This document shows, in pieces, positions 47,861 to 58,426 of a DNA stretch of 60,000 bases (position 1 is the stretch's first letter; the number at the start of each line of letters is the position of its first letter). This DNA is from Cryptomeria japonica. Its lineage: Eukaryota > Streptophyta > Pinopsida > Cupressales > Cupressaceae. Under the pieces are notes generated by a model that made no database searches, had not been told where the DNA came from, and was given only the letters and a program-made list of their open reading frames with translations. A program made the translations under genes and the position numbers. Where the stretch lies: NCBI RefSeq assembly GCF_030272615.1, contig NC_081409.1, positions 24,450,406 to 24,510,405 on the forward strand. The letters run 5' to 3'.

Positions 47861-47880
47861 AGAAGTTGGTCTTCTTTGAG

Positions 47881-49463
47881 GTTGGTGGGCTTTTGTTCTC
47901 AATGTGCTTCCCAAATCAATCCCTAGGCACAAATGGGATTCTTCTAAACCTTTCTCCTATCTCCTCCTCTCTATTCAACACTGCTTGCACCCTATTGTAT
48001 TTGACATCACTCCTCCTTACCTTCCATGCTAAGGCATTCAAGTCTGAAATGAGGTCCTCTTGAGTGTCACCAAAAATGAACAAGTTTGGTTGTCCAACTA
48101 GCTGAATCTCCTCTCTTCCAAGAATGGGCAACTGTTGGAGAACCATGGTTTACCTAACCTTGTTTGCACCTTTAAGGATTTCAATCATATTAATGTGTTG
48201 ACTGATCATCTAGATAGGTCTGCAAAGTATGATGATTGTCCTTCACCTTTCAAGAATGAAAATTTCCAAGTTGGGTGCAAAGAGCGTTGTTCTACTCAAG
48301 GCAACTTCTATGTTCAAATGGTCATTTTGATCAAATGACTTAATGCAATGCTGTGGATATTGTAGTAGGGTGTCTTAGGTCTTTACTAATCAATTTTGAT
48401 GATTTGAAACAATCAATTGCTTCTCCTTCCTTACCAATTTCATGAAATGGTCAAATTTGCTCCAAAAAGGCTATTAGAATTAGCCCTAGTTTTTAATGAA
48501 AATTGTTCACCCTGCTCAACCTGCTAAAATTCATGACAAACCCTTGGAGATGTGGTTATTTGATGATGAAATATCAAGGATTTTTTCTATGGCAAGTACT
48601 GTACGGACTGTTTGAGGACTGTCCCACAAAATATGCACTTTTCAAGTGTTTTTAAGGGTTTTAGAGAGGGTTTGCAATTTAAAGGTCTCCTCCATGGTGC
48701 TAGACCCAAATTAAATGGTTCAAACTTTGCTATAACATATGTCCAACACTTCCAAGGATTCAAAACTTATCTGAGCACACTGTCATTTTATCAAACAAAT
48801 ACCATACTGCTGCCTTTACACAGAAATAACAGTCTAGATGACTGAGACAACAATGTTTTTAAGGTTTGCATACATTTTTTGAACATTAATAAACCAAATA
48901 CACTGTAAGTCTATCAAACATAGATGCTACAATGACTTGACACAAGTTGGAGCACCTTGTAAAGCAAATAAGGAAAGGATTTCTTGTGACTGTTACTCAC
49001 ACACCCGCCATCACTGCATTTTTACAGTCTTAAAACTGTGACAACTTTCTTTCTCTGTTTTGACCTGCTTCTTCACTCTGTCCCTGGCCTGCAAGAAGGT
49101 GTTAATGGCATGATAGAATAATGCATATAACCTCTTCAAAAATCTTGAAGGTTTGAACACTTAAAGGATGACACAAATCATGACAGCATTATAAGACTGT
49201 GACAAAGGAAACACTTTTCTAGGATCCTTATTTAGGTCCTGTACAATCAAATTGTGTACCTTGTCTTCTTAACATTGAAAAAAATTTGCAAATAAATTTC
49301 CATGATGCATGAAAGAGGAATCCATCATTCCACACTATCCATTAGGGAGGTTGGTAATGAGGTTTTATCCATGAAACAATACACACTGTTTTTACAATCT
49401 GATTACACCTTTGCTTCTTGCAACCAACCAAGTCATGAGAGAGACAAGGATGGTAAAATACAA
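47881..49463. other. Unassigned sequence, mixed origin
   Basis: A 76-codon minus-strand frame (48146-47916) has protein-like composition (LVGQPNLFIFGDTQEDLISD, LNALAWKVRRSD), perhaps gag of the gypsy element to the left, but I recognise no domain. The rest shows no gene, LTR terminus or clear repeat. Confidence 0.35.
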
Positions 49464-50055
49464 TTGTTGGAGAAGAGGTTGGAGGAAGAGACACTTTTCA
49501 TCTCTATGGTGACAAGTTTCAAGGAGCTTTTGCTCATAAAAGGGCAAGTGTCCAAGAGAGGAGACATGTGGCCAAAGTGACATGTGTCTCAAGAAGAAAA
49601 TATCCACACCATAGGAGGTTAGGATAAGGAGCTTAGAATGTGTAAGATAGGATAGGGTTAGTTAAATCCAAGGCTAGGTGGAATGGGCTAGGTTAGAGGG
49701 ATGGTTAGGTTAGGTGGTTAGAAGTTAGGAGGCATGTGGGTAATTTGAATTTAAAAATTCAAATAATAGGAAAAGACTAATTAATTCTCAACAACTCATA
49801 AATTGATTTGTTTTAATTAATTAGAGGATTAGAAGAATTTATTGAAATGGGGGGGAGGATTAACTAATTTGAATTAATTAATCAAAGGGGACTATGGAAT
49901 TAACTTAATGAATAAATCCTTAGATTAATTAATAAGTGGATGAAAGGGAGAATTTAATCAAATTGCCTAATGAATTCAATTAAATTAGGAAGGAGGATTA
50001 ATTAAATAATTTCTTATTTAATTAATTATCTACAGACCATTTTTAGGTGTATACA
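49464..50055 (-). repeat. 3' LTR of E2, truncated
   Basis: On the minus strand it starts TGTATACACCTAAAAATGG after the polypurine tract. It matches the first 560-590 bp of the 5' LTR, then homology stops near 49464. The TATA box and the R/U5 part present in the partner are missing. Confidence 0.75.
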
Positions 50056-50075
50056 TTTTTCCCCTCTTTGAAGCG
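50056..50075 (-). other. Polypurine tract of E2
   Basis: The minus strand reads CTTCAAAGAGGGGAAAAA before the LTR start. Confidence 0.75.
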
Positions 50076-51724
50076 AGGTGTGATGACGCATTGATTCAAA
50101 GAATAATCTCATTTTGATGATGATATTGGTTAGATATGATGCCCTGGCTATTGATTGATAAATTGTGATACAATGATGCCCCCTTAGGAGATCAGTTGAG
50201 ATAATTGACCTTTGGAGTTTTTGGAACTTTGCAAAATTGATATCCCGATTAGAAATGATTCGATGTCTGTGACTGTGGTTGATAAAAGTGCAAGTTCTAT
50301 GATCATGGTGATGCGGTTCTTGATTATTGATAAAGCTTGATTGATTAGATTGATAAGATTGAGATTTAGCCTGGTTTCAGGAATGACACCTCCTGTATAA
50401 GACAAAGATGATCAAAGTGTCTAGTTTTAGGAATGATATATCCTATATAAGACATGATCAGAACGTCTGGTTCTAGAAAAGATACATACTGTATAAGACA
50501 TGATAGAATCAATTAGATGTTATCGATTGATAGGATTGATAAGGTTGATTGGATAAAGAACTCATAGTTTGTTGATATCAAGTTGCAGGAAGATTCAGAT
50601 ATGCGGATGTTGGTTTTGTTGAGAGGGTAGCATAAGATTTTCATTGGGATGACAATATCTGGAGAGTGGTGAGTTATCAGTTTGATTGCATATACACTCA
50701 TGATGATGCCTTGATGATTCATGCGATAGATTTAACCTTGGATAAAATAATCATGCGAGATCGCAAGAATGAAATGCAAGCTAAATGAAATGCCAATGCA
50801 AATTAAATGAAAAGCTATGACCGGACCAGTCATTGGGTTATTGCATTTTTTCATCATTGAGATTTTTTAAAATGTGGGAAGTAAGTGCAAACATCGATGG
50901 TATAATTAAAACATGATGACCTGAGCGCAAATTTCTTGGGTTTTGATATTGCAAGTTAGCACAAGCATCGAGGTATAATTGAATCGAGATGACCTGAGTG
51001 TTGCTTGCATAAAACAGGAAGTATTAATCATTTCAATACGCAAATTGGAAATGTCTTCGATGATACTTTGATGATCATGTCCTAAGACAAATTTTCATAT
51101 ATTAATGATTAATTTATAGACAACAGACAAGAAAAATATCATCTTCCTTCCTTGTTCCTCTAGTTAAAGACATCCTGGAGTCACTCAGAAATTATGATAG
51201 CAAAAATCAAGATAGAAAAGTTGAATAATCATGTTAAATTCATTACCCAAAAGATACCATCCATTGAAAAGTGTGTGATGTGCTTAGACTGACTGTGTGA
51301 TAGTTTGATAGTTGACAATTTGATCTCATGTTCAACGTTGGATGTGTCTCAGTTTTCACTTGATAAGGGTTTCCTAATTGTTGTTCTTCCTGTTTGATTA
51401 AGCTCAAAATGATCAAAAAATTTGCCCCTAGCTAGGTGCAGGATTTTGCCCCAAGCCTAGAAACAAATTCATTATGATATACCCACTGATCCAAACCATG
51501 GCGAGAAGCCACCCAGGACGCCTACGTATGTACAAAGGCTTTATTATGGATATGAACAATGCTAATGGAAAAGAATGCAAGTAGAAGGATGCACTAACTA
51601 ATAGATGAAAGAGATAGCTGACAGTTTGGCCAGGTTTTCACCATCTTTTTTAATGCACTTTTTCTCATTTTTTTTTTTTTTTTAATTTTCTGCTTTTCCA
51701 CTATTTTTGGATTTTTCAGCTTTT
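50076..51724 (-). other. E2 3' noncoding region with short degenerate repeats
   Basis: Contains the shared GGGGGCATCATTG motif (minus strand, near 50180), a degenerate repeat of roughly 46-49 bp with about 2.6 units at 50376-50500 (core CCTGTATAAGACATGATC), and a second pair near 50885-51000 (ATCGATGGTATAATTAAAAC type). A T-run and pyrimidine-rich tract lies at 51660-51720. No ORF is supported. Confidence 0.55.
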
Positions 51725-53500
51725 TCAGACATAAAACTTCTTCATATGCATCCTATTGATGGGTTCCTCGAGCTGATCCTCATCCTGTGTTGATAGTTGA
51801 TATGCTCTTGACCCAAATACTATTGTGACCACAAACAAACCTAACCAGCTTGGCTCAAACCTTCCTTTCTTTTCTCGATCTAACTGGTTGCATGGATTTT
51901 CTTTTAGTACTAGTTCCCCAACTTGAAATGTTCTCAGTTTGACCTTATGATTATAACTTTGGCACATTATTTGCTGATATACCTTTAAATGATCAAAGTC
52001 ATTTTGTCTCTATTCATGGATTAATTCTAACTCCTGCAATCAAAACACTCTATGTTCTTCATCTGGGATAAGACCTTTTAATGATACTCGTAGAGAAGAT
52101 ATCTCTTCTTCTATTGGCAGTATTGCTTTTGATCCATAGACAAGAGATAAAGGTGTGGCACCTATTGGTGTGCAGATAATAGTATGGTAGGCCCATAGAG
52201 CAAGGTTCAATTGAATATGCCAATCTTCGCCAGCATCATTCACTGTCTTTTTGAGGATTTTCAAAATAGTTTTGTTTGACGCTTTTGCTTGCCCATTCCC
52301 TTGTGGATAGTAGGGTGTGGAAAATTTGTGTTGGATCTTGAATTTCTCACATAGTTCTTGGACATCTCAATTCTTGAACGGTCACCCATTATCAGTGATA
52401 ATGGTCATGGGTATTCCATAGTGACAGATGATGTAGCTCAAGATAAATGCAACAATTTGTTTTCTTATGACATTGATGAGAGGTACTACCTCAATCCATT
52501 TTATGAAATATTTTGTAGCTACCAGGATGAAATTGTGACCATTAGATGAAGAAGGCTTTATCTTTCCTACTAAATCAAGACCCCATTGACAAAAAGGCCA
52601 AGATGTTGCCAAAGCATGGAGTTCTTGTGCTGGGGCATGAATCAAATTCCCATGGATCTCAGATTGTTTGCATGTTCTATCTATCTGAAAAGAATCTCGT
52701 TCCATAGTTGGGCAATAATAGCCTAGGCATATGAGTTTTTTCAAAAGGGTAAGACCACTTGAATGAGTGCCACAGATGTCAATATGGACTTCATTTAAGG
52801 CTTTCTTAGATTCTTCTTGTTTGAAACATCTTAAAAGAGTACCATCCAGACCTCATTTAAAAAGGGTATCCAAGACAAGAGTATAATGAGAGGATTGGCG
52901 AATAAAGTTTCTCTTTTGGTTCTTTGATAAATCAGGAGGTATGGTGTTATCTTTCAGGTATGTGTAAGTTTGGCCGTAGCCAGAGGAATCATGCCCAACA
53001 AGGTGACAAATAGTTTGGGAATCGGGACAATTATGAGAAGGGTAAAACAAATCTTCCACTAGGAATTCATAACGTTGTTGATTTTCCTATATCTGCAATA
53101 GAAAAGCAAGTGTAGCCATGGCATCTGCTACTTTGTTGTCATTCCTTGGAATCTCCTGAAAAGTTATTTCTACAAAGTATTTCTTGATATCATAAACCAT
53201 CTTTTTATAAGGCATTAACTTTTCGTGCTTTGTTTGATAATTGTCATTGATTTGATTGATGACGAGCTGAGAGTTTCAAAAGACTTCAAGTTGTGTAATG
53301 TTCCATTCTATAGCCATTTTGATACCTATAACCACAGCTTCATATTCTCCTATATTGCTGGTGCATGGAAAACTTAATTTGTATGCTTTTGGAATTGTAT
53401 GACCTTGTGGTGTGATGAATAGAATACCTGCTCCTGATCCATGTTGTGTTCCATTATTGATGCCTGCTCCTAGGCTGATATTCGGGTGATGTATTATAAG
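51725..53500 (-). pseudogene. E2 RNase H and integrase
   Basis: Minus strand: RNase H about 53450-53085 (INNGTQHGSGAGILFITP, where an Asp is expected before the first Gly; IGEYEAVVIGIKMAIEW; VINQINDNYQ; IPRNDNKVADAMATLA). A connector follows (DDTIPPDLS-type, then KGLDGTLLRCF after a stop), an integrase zinc finger that looks damaged, and a core with WGLDLVGKIKPSSSNGHNFI, YFIKWIEVVPL, HYGIPMTIITDNG and, after a gap, [17 protein letters not shown] and IPDEEHRVF. The tail has SYNHKVKLRTFQVGELV, LGLFVVTIVFGSRAYQL and KKFYV, ending at 51725. Stops and frameshifts are scattered. Confidence 0.82.
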
Positions 53501-54503
53501 ATCTAGATCGAACCCTGGAATGTCTGTATATGACTAGGTAAAAATGATTTGCCATCTTTTGAAGGGTTCCAAATATTTATGTACTCCATGTTTTGATAGA
53601 GAGATTGCTAGATGTAGATCAATTGTGCCAATGGTAACTTCCTCTATTGATTCTATCAAAATTGATGACCTTTCTTGATAGTATTCAGGTAAGGTGTCAA
53701 ATCTCCCATCTTCTGGTGCCTTGAGGAGGTTTTCACTATTAGATGCATCCTTTATTTTTACTTTTCTTGGTCTAGTGTTGCCAATAAATGGTTTTTAGCT
53801 TAGACCTAATATTGTTTTCTTTATTTTCAGTTTTGCGACTAGGAGATTACATTAAGATATACAGATATGGCATGGTCATTCGGAAAGGAATCAATTGCAG
53901 TATGTCCTTCATTGTGGGTTCGATTGCATTAAGATATACGGATATGGCATGGTCATTCAAAAAGGTATCAATTGTAGTATGTCTTTCATTTTCCCAGTCC
54001 ATAGGTTCAGGAGGGATTAAGGATAAAAGATCCTCATGTTGAATTATGTCAAAGATATTAGGGGTCATGATAGAGATGTCAGAGCTTTCAATATGTATTT
54101 CCATATCTAGAATGATAGTCTCATCAGAATGACCTCTTGCAAGTAGCTCCTGATCCTCCTTGATTAAGTCCAAGTCAATTGAATGTGATTTTGATTCAAG
54201 TGGGCTAGTTCTTAACATTTGCCCTGCATACATACGAACTAGATCGACATTTACATCTACTTCTTCCCTTTCAATTTCAAGTGGATCTTGTTTGTTTTTC
54301 CATGATAGAAAATATTCTCTGTTCCCTCGATCTTTTAGCTGTATTTGTTTTTCCATGTTTGACAAAATTGATGCAAATGATTGTTCTTTGGATTGTGTGC
54401 TTGAAGATGCTTCCTCTCTGTTATGTGGAACAATGACCTGTTGAGCTGGTTTTAGATTACTACAACACTACAATGGATTTGAGTCTACTGAGATTGTGAT
54501 TTC
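53501..54503 (-). pseudogene. E2 connector region with in-frame 87-bp tandem duplication; RT deleted
   Basis: The frame at 54365-53847 encodes an acidic connector (LVRMYAGQMLRTSPLES, IESSDISIMTPNIFD). At 53850-54010 two 87-bp units (starts 53850 and 53937) repeat MAWSF/YLNAIE-type sequence in frame, on the minus strand TFLNDHAISVYLN then LIPFRMTMPYLYI. The following 53770-53500 reads YYQERSSILIESIEEV, then SYTDIPGFDLDLIIHH, the lead-in that normally opens RT in Tat elements. It then passes directly into RNase H, with no RT palm motifs between. Confidence 0.7.
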
Positions 54504-55163
54504 CTACCCATTGTATGGAAATTTTAGGCACTTATGACATGTTGATGGAATAGCATGTATCCATGGTCTTCCCAAGTGTAGGTTGTATAGTAAGTCCAAG
54601 TCTAGAACTTGGCATGTTGTCTCTTTCTGCAAAGGTCCTACTCTGATGGGTAATATCACAATTTCTTTAGAGAAATGCTCTTCTTCATCATATGCTTTGA
54701 TTTTTATCTTTTTCTGAGGATCAACTGCATCTTCAGAATAACCTAGAGCATGGAAAAGACTCAAAGAGAAAATGTTTAAGCTAGCTCCCCCATTTATTAG
54801 GACACATTTAATGAGAAGTCTATGAATGAGGACTTCAATTTGCAAGGAAGAATTATGGGAATGTTCCAAGGAATCAACGCTTAGATATGAAGGAGATGAG
54901 CTTTGAATAGGATCCTCTGAAATAGGTTTGATGGGCATATTGTTTGGTGATGATGCTATGGAAGATTCTTTCAAGTTTTCAAGAGGTGTAGGAATAGATG
55001 CCTTTGGAGAGTCAATTTTCTTATGGGGGGATGAACCATGGCTAGACATAGGTGCACAATTTTTATCCTTTTTAGCAAACTTCTGTAGGGATCCCTTTAA
55101 GAGTTGCATAAAAGAGCCACCTTTTTGTGGAGATGCATTTGAATCCTTGTGAGATTTTGACAT
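54504..55163 (-). pseudogene. E2 protease region
   Basis: A 219-codon minus-strand frame. The N-terminal half is Ser/Lys-rich (QLLKGSLQKFAKKDKN, SSPSYLSVDSLEHSHNSS) and low in structure. The C-terminal half is a retropepsin-like aspartic protease: KCVLINGGASLNIFS, where the active-site Asp of the usual D-G-G-A-S-L-N is Asn, then a flap region and LHLGRPWIHAIPSTCHKCLK. Loss of the catalytic Asp makes it inactive. The open frame is unusually well kept for this window. Confidence 0.75.
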
Positions 55164-57336
55164 AGTTGGATTTTGATTTTGGTCTTGTTTGATTTCTCTG
55201 ATATGTTGGCTTGTTATGTCTTCTTCCTATATTTTTCTTTAGTATTTCATATTGATATGATTTTTAGCTATTTCAAATGTTTCTGTTTCTGTTTCAGGGG
55301 TTCTATTGTCTAAAAGTTGTTTCGATAAGTGATCAATTGTCAATGTAAATGTGATAGAGTGATATGACACAAAAAGATGATTCAAGTGTTTAAAAGTTTG
55401 CAAGTTTTTCGATCTTCAGTTTTGGAGTGCAATGATGATGATTTTGATAAAAACTAAGTCCAATAGGAATGATATATCCTATGATGTGGGACAAGGTTGT
55501 TCTGACCAAATGTTGTAGTTTCGTGATCGAGGATGATAGATCCTGATGAGAAACTATATTTTGAGTGATCAATTTATCAAAGAGGGTGATAATGCACTCT
55601 GAGATGTTAGATCTTAAACTTGTTGAAGATGAATACTTCAAAATCTTGAGGTGTCTATTTCTAGAGTCCGATTTGGCAAATGATAACTTAACCAAGAGAA
55701 CCAACAAGACAATCTAAGCACAAAATGACAGATAACAGCTATTTATGCTCACTGTAAACTGACCAAGCAAATATGACAGATCTAAAAAAGACATGCAAGG
55801 AGATAGTTCTGGATAGACAGAGGAATAAATTTGTACGACAGATTATACAACCCCGAATGATAATTTAGATATGCTCATATGACAAACCAGAAATTTGGCA
55901 TGACAAGAGACATAAACTCATATGAGATTTCTCACAGAACTAGATGACAAATGATGACACAAAATTCTCTCGTAAGATGACTTGTACGACAATTATCACT
56001 GGACCAAACGATGAAAGATGACATAAAATTTTCTACTAAACTGGCTCGTACAACAATTCTCATTGGACCAGATGATAAACTAGATGCCTCGTACGATAAA
56101 CTAACAAACTCATACAACAGAGGACAAAACAAAGACAAAAAATTTGTTTGGGCAGATTTTTGATTAATGAAATTTGATGTTTTGCTTATGTTTTTCAGTT
56201 TTTTAGATGTTTGATTTTTTGTTTTAGGGACGAAGACACAACAAACACGTGATATGATAAGTGACCTTAAGCATAGTATGCTACCTAAGGAAGTTGGCTG
56301 ATAGAGAAAACCTTTGCTTGCAAACTTAGGTGCACACCCAATAGCTAAATAGAATACGGCCGCTGAGTCTCACACAATGGATTCTCAACACTGTATTATC
56401 CGACTCCAAATGCTAATGGGGGCATGATATGGCAAGTGTCTTGGGAGAGTTCCTATCTCCCTTGCACAAATATTATCCCCCTTTTGGAGGTGAATCAGGT
56501 AGCTTCTAATTTTAATCGAAACTAGTAAGGGATCTGTTTAGCGCATTGGGGTATAAACTCAATTAAGAGGTCTCCCACCCTTAAAAACCAAGGTTTGATA
56601 TACCCAAAGGTACGGAGGAGAACTATTCCCGAGCACTATCGTTGACTTGATTTTCATTAGATCACATTTATTTTATAGTGGGTTGGAGTACTTGGCATTA
56701 GCCATTCCCACTTGGGTCATTCCCCTCTCACCAGCCTTAATGGCTTTGGCCTTATAGTCTCCTCGGGAGGGCAAGCCCGCTAAATATATGCACTAATGAA
56801 AGCAAAGGATGATTCTGGCTTTCTAATCACCTAAGAAAGGTGAGAGCATACTCACCTATCATCAAAACACATAATACATCATTTTTCAATCCCTTTAGCA
56901 AAAACAAGTGTGCCTAGAAAATTTAAAGAAGACATAAAGTTTGGTTGAGTTCTCCTAGGCAACCTGCAAAATAGATACATTAGTAGTCATGATGTTTGCA
57001 TAGAATGAAGCTTTGACAAGCGTAATCTTCGACAATCATCCTGCATAAACCAGTTAGGTTGCCAAAAAACTCACAAATAGACCAAGGTTAGCATTAGTAA
57101 TAATCAAATTGAAACATGAAAACCCTAAAATGCAATTTATTTGAAAACACAGAAGCAAAATTTTGTACGACAACTCTTACCTAATTGTACAACAAATCTC
57201 ACCTGCTCGTACGATGACACAAAGGAACTCATATGAGGCAGAAAGGGAACTCATACAAAATTCTGAATCAGACCCGGCCAAAAACCTGCTAGATTGGAAA
57301 TTTGATGATGCTAAGAGGGCAAAAATGAGATTTCCA
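55164..57336 (-). other. E2 leader between primer site and protease; no gag recognised
   Basis: 2.2 kb in which I find no capsid domain or zinc knuckle on the minus strand. Only short frames occur. It includes a run of text near 56280-56780 with several short direct and inverted words but no clear repeat. Confidence 0.5.
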
Positions 57337-57354
57337 GCCCCACGGTGGACACCA
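57337..57354 (-). other. Primer-binding site of E2
   Basis: The minus strand reads TGGTGTCCACCGTGGGGC, three bases after the LTR end. The TGGxxxCCACCGTGGGGC form is common in Tat/Athila elements; I do not assign the tRNA. Confidence 0.75.
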
Positions 57355-57357
57355 AAA

Positions 57358-58426
57358 TGTCGTACATGTGAAGTGTGATACCTGTAGCTGCAACACAAAC
57401 ACTCAATAGACCATTACAAGCATGGTTAGCAAATAATAAGCAAACAAATATAAACCATGACAAAGCGACCTATCACCTCCTAAGAGATGTGAGTATAGAT
57501 TTTCTCTTAGATCAAGATAAGAAATCCTAGTGAGTTAACTACACCTAGATGGAGGATTTGAAATGATAATGATATGCAAAGATGAGATTGATTAAGCTAC
57601 ATGATTCAACAATTATGCTAGAAAATGATCAAATTAAACTAAATCTAAGATGCAATTGCCTATAACAATAATGCTCAAATGATCTCCCTATAGTAACAAT
57701 GCCTAAATTGATAAAGAGATGGGATCCTTTATGCTCCAAATAGGGGATATTTATAGGATTTCTAAGGCTAGAGGTGAGGTGGCAGGAATCAATGGTCAAG
57801 ATTGAGTCTAAAGATATCAAGGGTGAAATTGGAGGAGGTTGGAGAAGAATTTGTTGGAAGGGACACTTGGCATCTCTGTGGTGACAAGTGTTAAGGAGAT
57901 TTTTCTCATAAAAGGGCAAGTATCCAAGAGAGGAGACATGTGGCCAATGTGCCATGTGTCTCAAGAAGAAAATATCCACACCATAGGAGGTTAGGATAAG
58001 GAGGTTAGAATGTGTAAGATAGGCTAGGGTTAGTTAAACCCAATGTTAGGTGGAATTGGCTAGGTTAGAGGGATGGTTAGGTTAGGTGGTTAGAAGTTAG
58101 GAGGCATGTGGGTATTTTGAATTTAAAAATTCAAATAATAGGAAAAGACTAATTAATTCTCAATAACTCATAAATTGATTTGCTTTAATTAATTAGAGGA
58201 TTAGAAGAATTGATTGAAATGGGGGGAGGATTAACTAATTTGAATTAATTAATCAAAGGAGACTATGGAAAGAGCTTAATGAATAAATCCTTAGATTTAT
58301 TAATAAGTGGATGAAAGGGAGAATTTAATCAAATTGCCTAATGAATTCAATTAAATTAGGAAGGAGTGTTAATTAAATAATTACTTATTTAATTAATTAT
58401 CTTTAGACCATTTTTAGGTGTATACA
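57358..58426 (-). repeat. 5' LTR of E2
   Basis: 1069 bp. On the minus strand it starts TGTATACACCTAAAAATGG (58426) and ends CATGTACGACA (57358). A TATA box (CTATAAATATCC) lies near 57749-57757. The outer edge joins CACTA coding sequence. Confidence 0.85.

Larger units (their letters stand above)
44315..47880 (+). mobile_element. Element D: copia-like, gag plus unrecognised ORF, no pol, 3'-truncated
   Basis: 5' LTR 44315-45410, a tRNA-iMet primer-binding site, a gag-like region with four zinc knuckles, and a separate ORF at 47047-47850. No protease, integrase, RT or RNase H is seen before the sequence changes character near 47880, and no 3' LTR follows. It is either a non-autonomous element or a truncated one. 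Confidence 0.65.
49464..58426 (-). mobile_element. E2: minus-strand Tat-like gypsy element lacking RT, non-autonomous
   Basis: 5' LTR 57358-58426, primer-binding site 57337-57354, a long leader without recognisable gag, protease region 55163-54504, a connector, RNase H and integrase to 51725, a 3' noncoding region, a polypurine tract 50056-50075 and a truncated 3' LTR 49464-50055. The two LTRs show roughly 30 differences over about 560 aligned bases by eye. RT is absent between the connector and RNase H. The element lies inside a CACTA-type gene. Confidence 0.82.

Noticed and set aside
49392-49607. Minus-strand ORF MDIFFLRHM..., repeated at 57629-57979
   Set aside because: The similarity arises because both lie in the two LTRs of E2; this is not a conserved protein.
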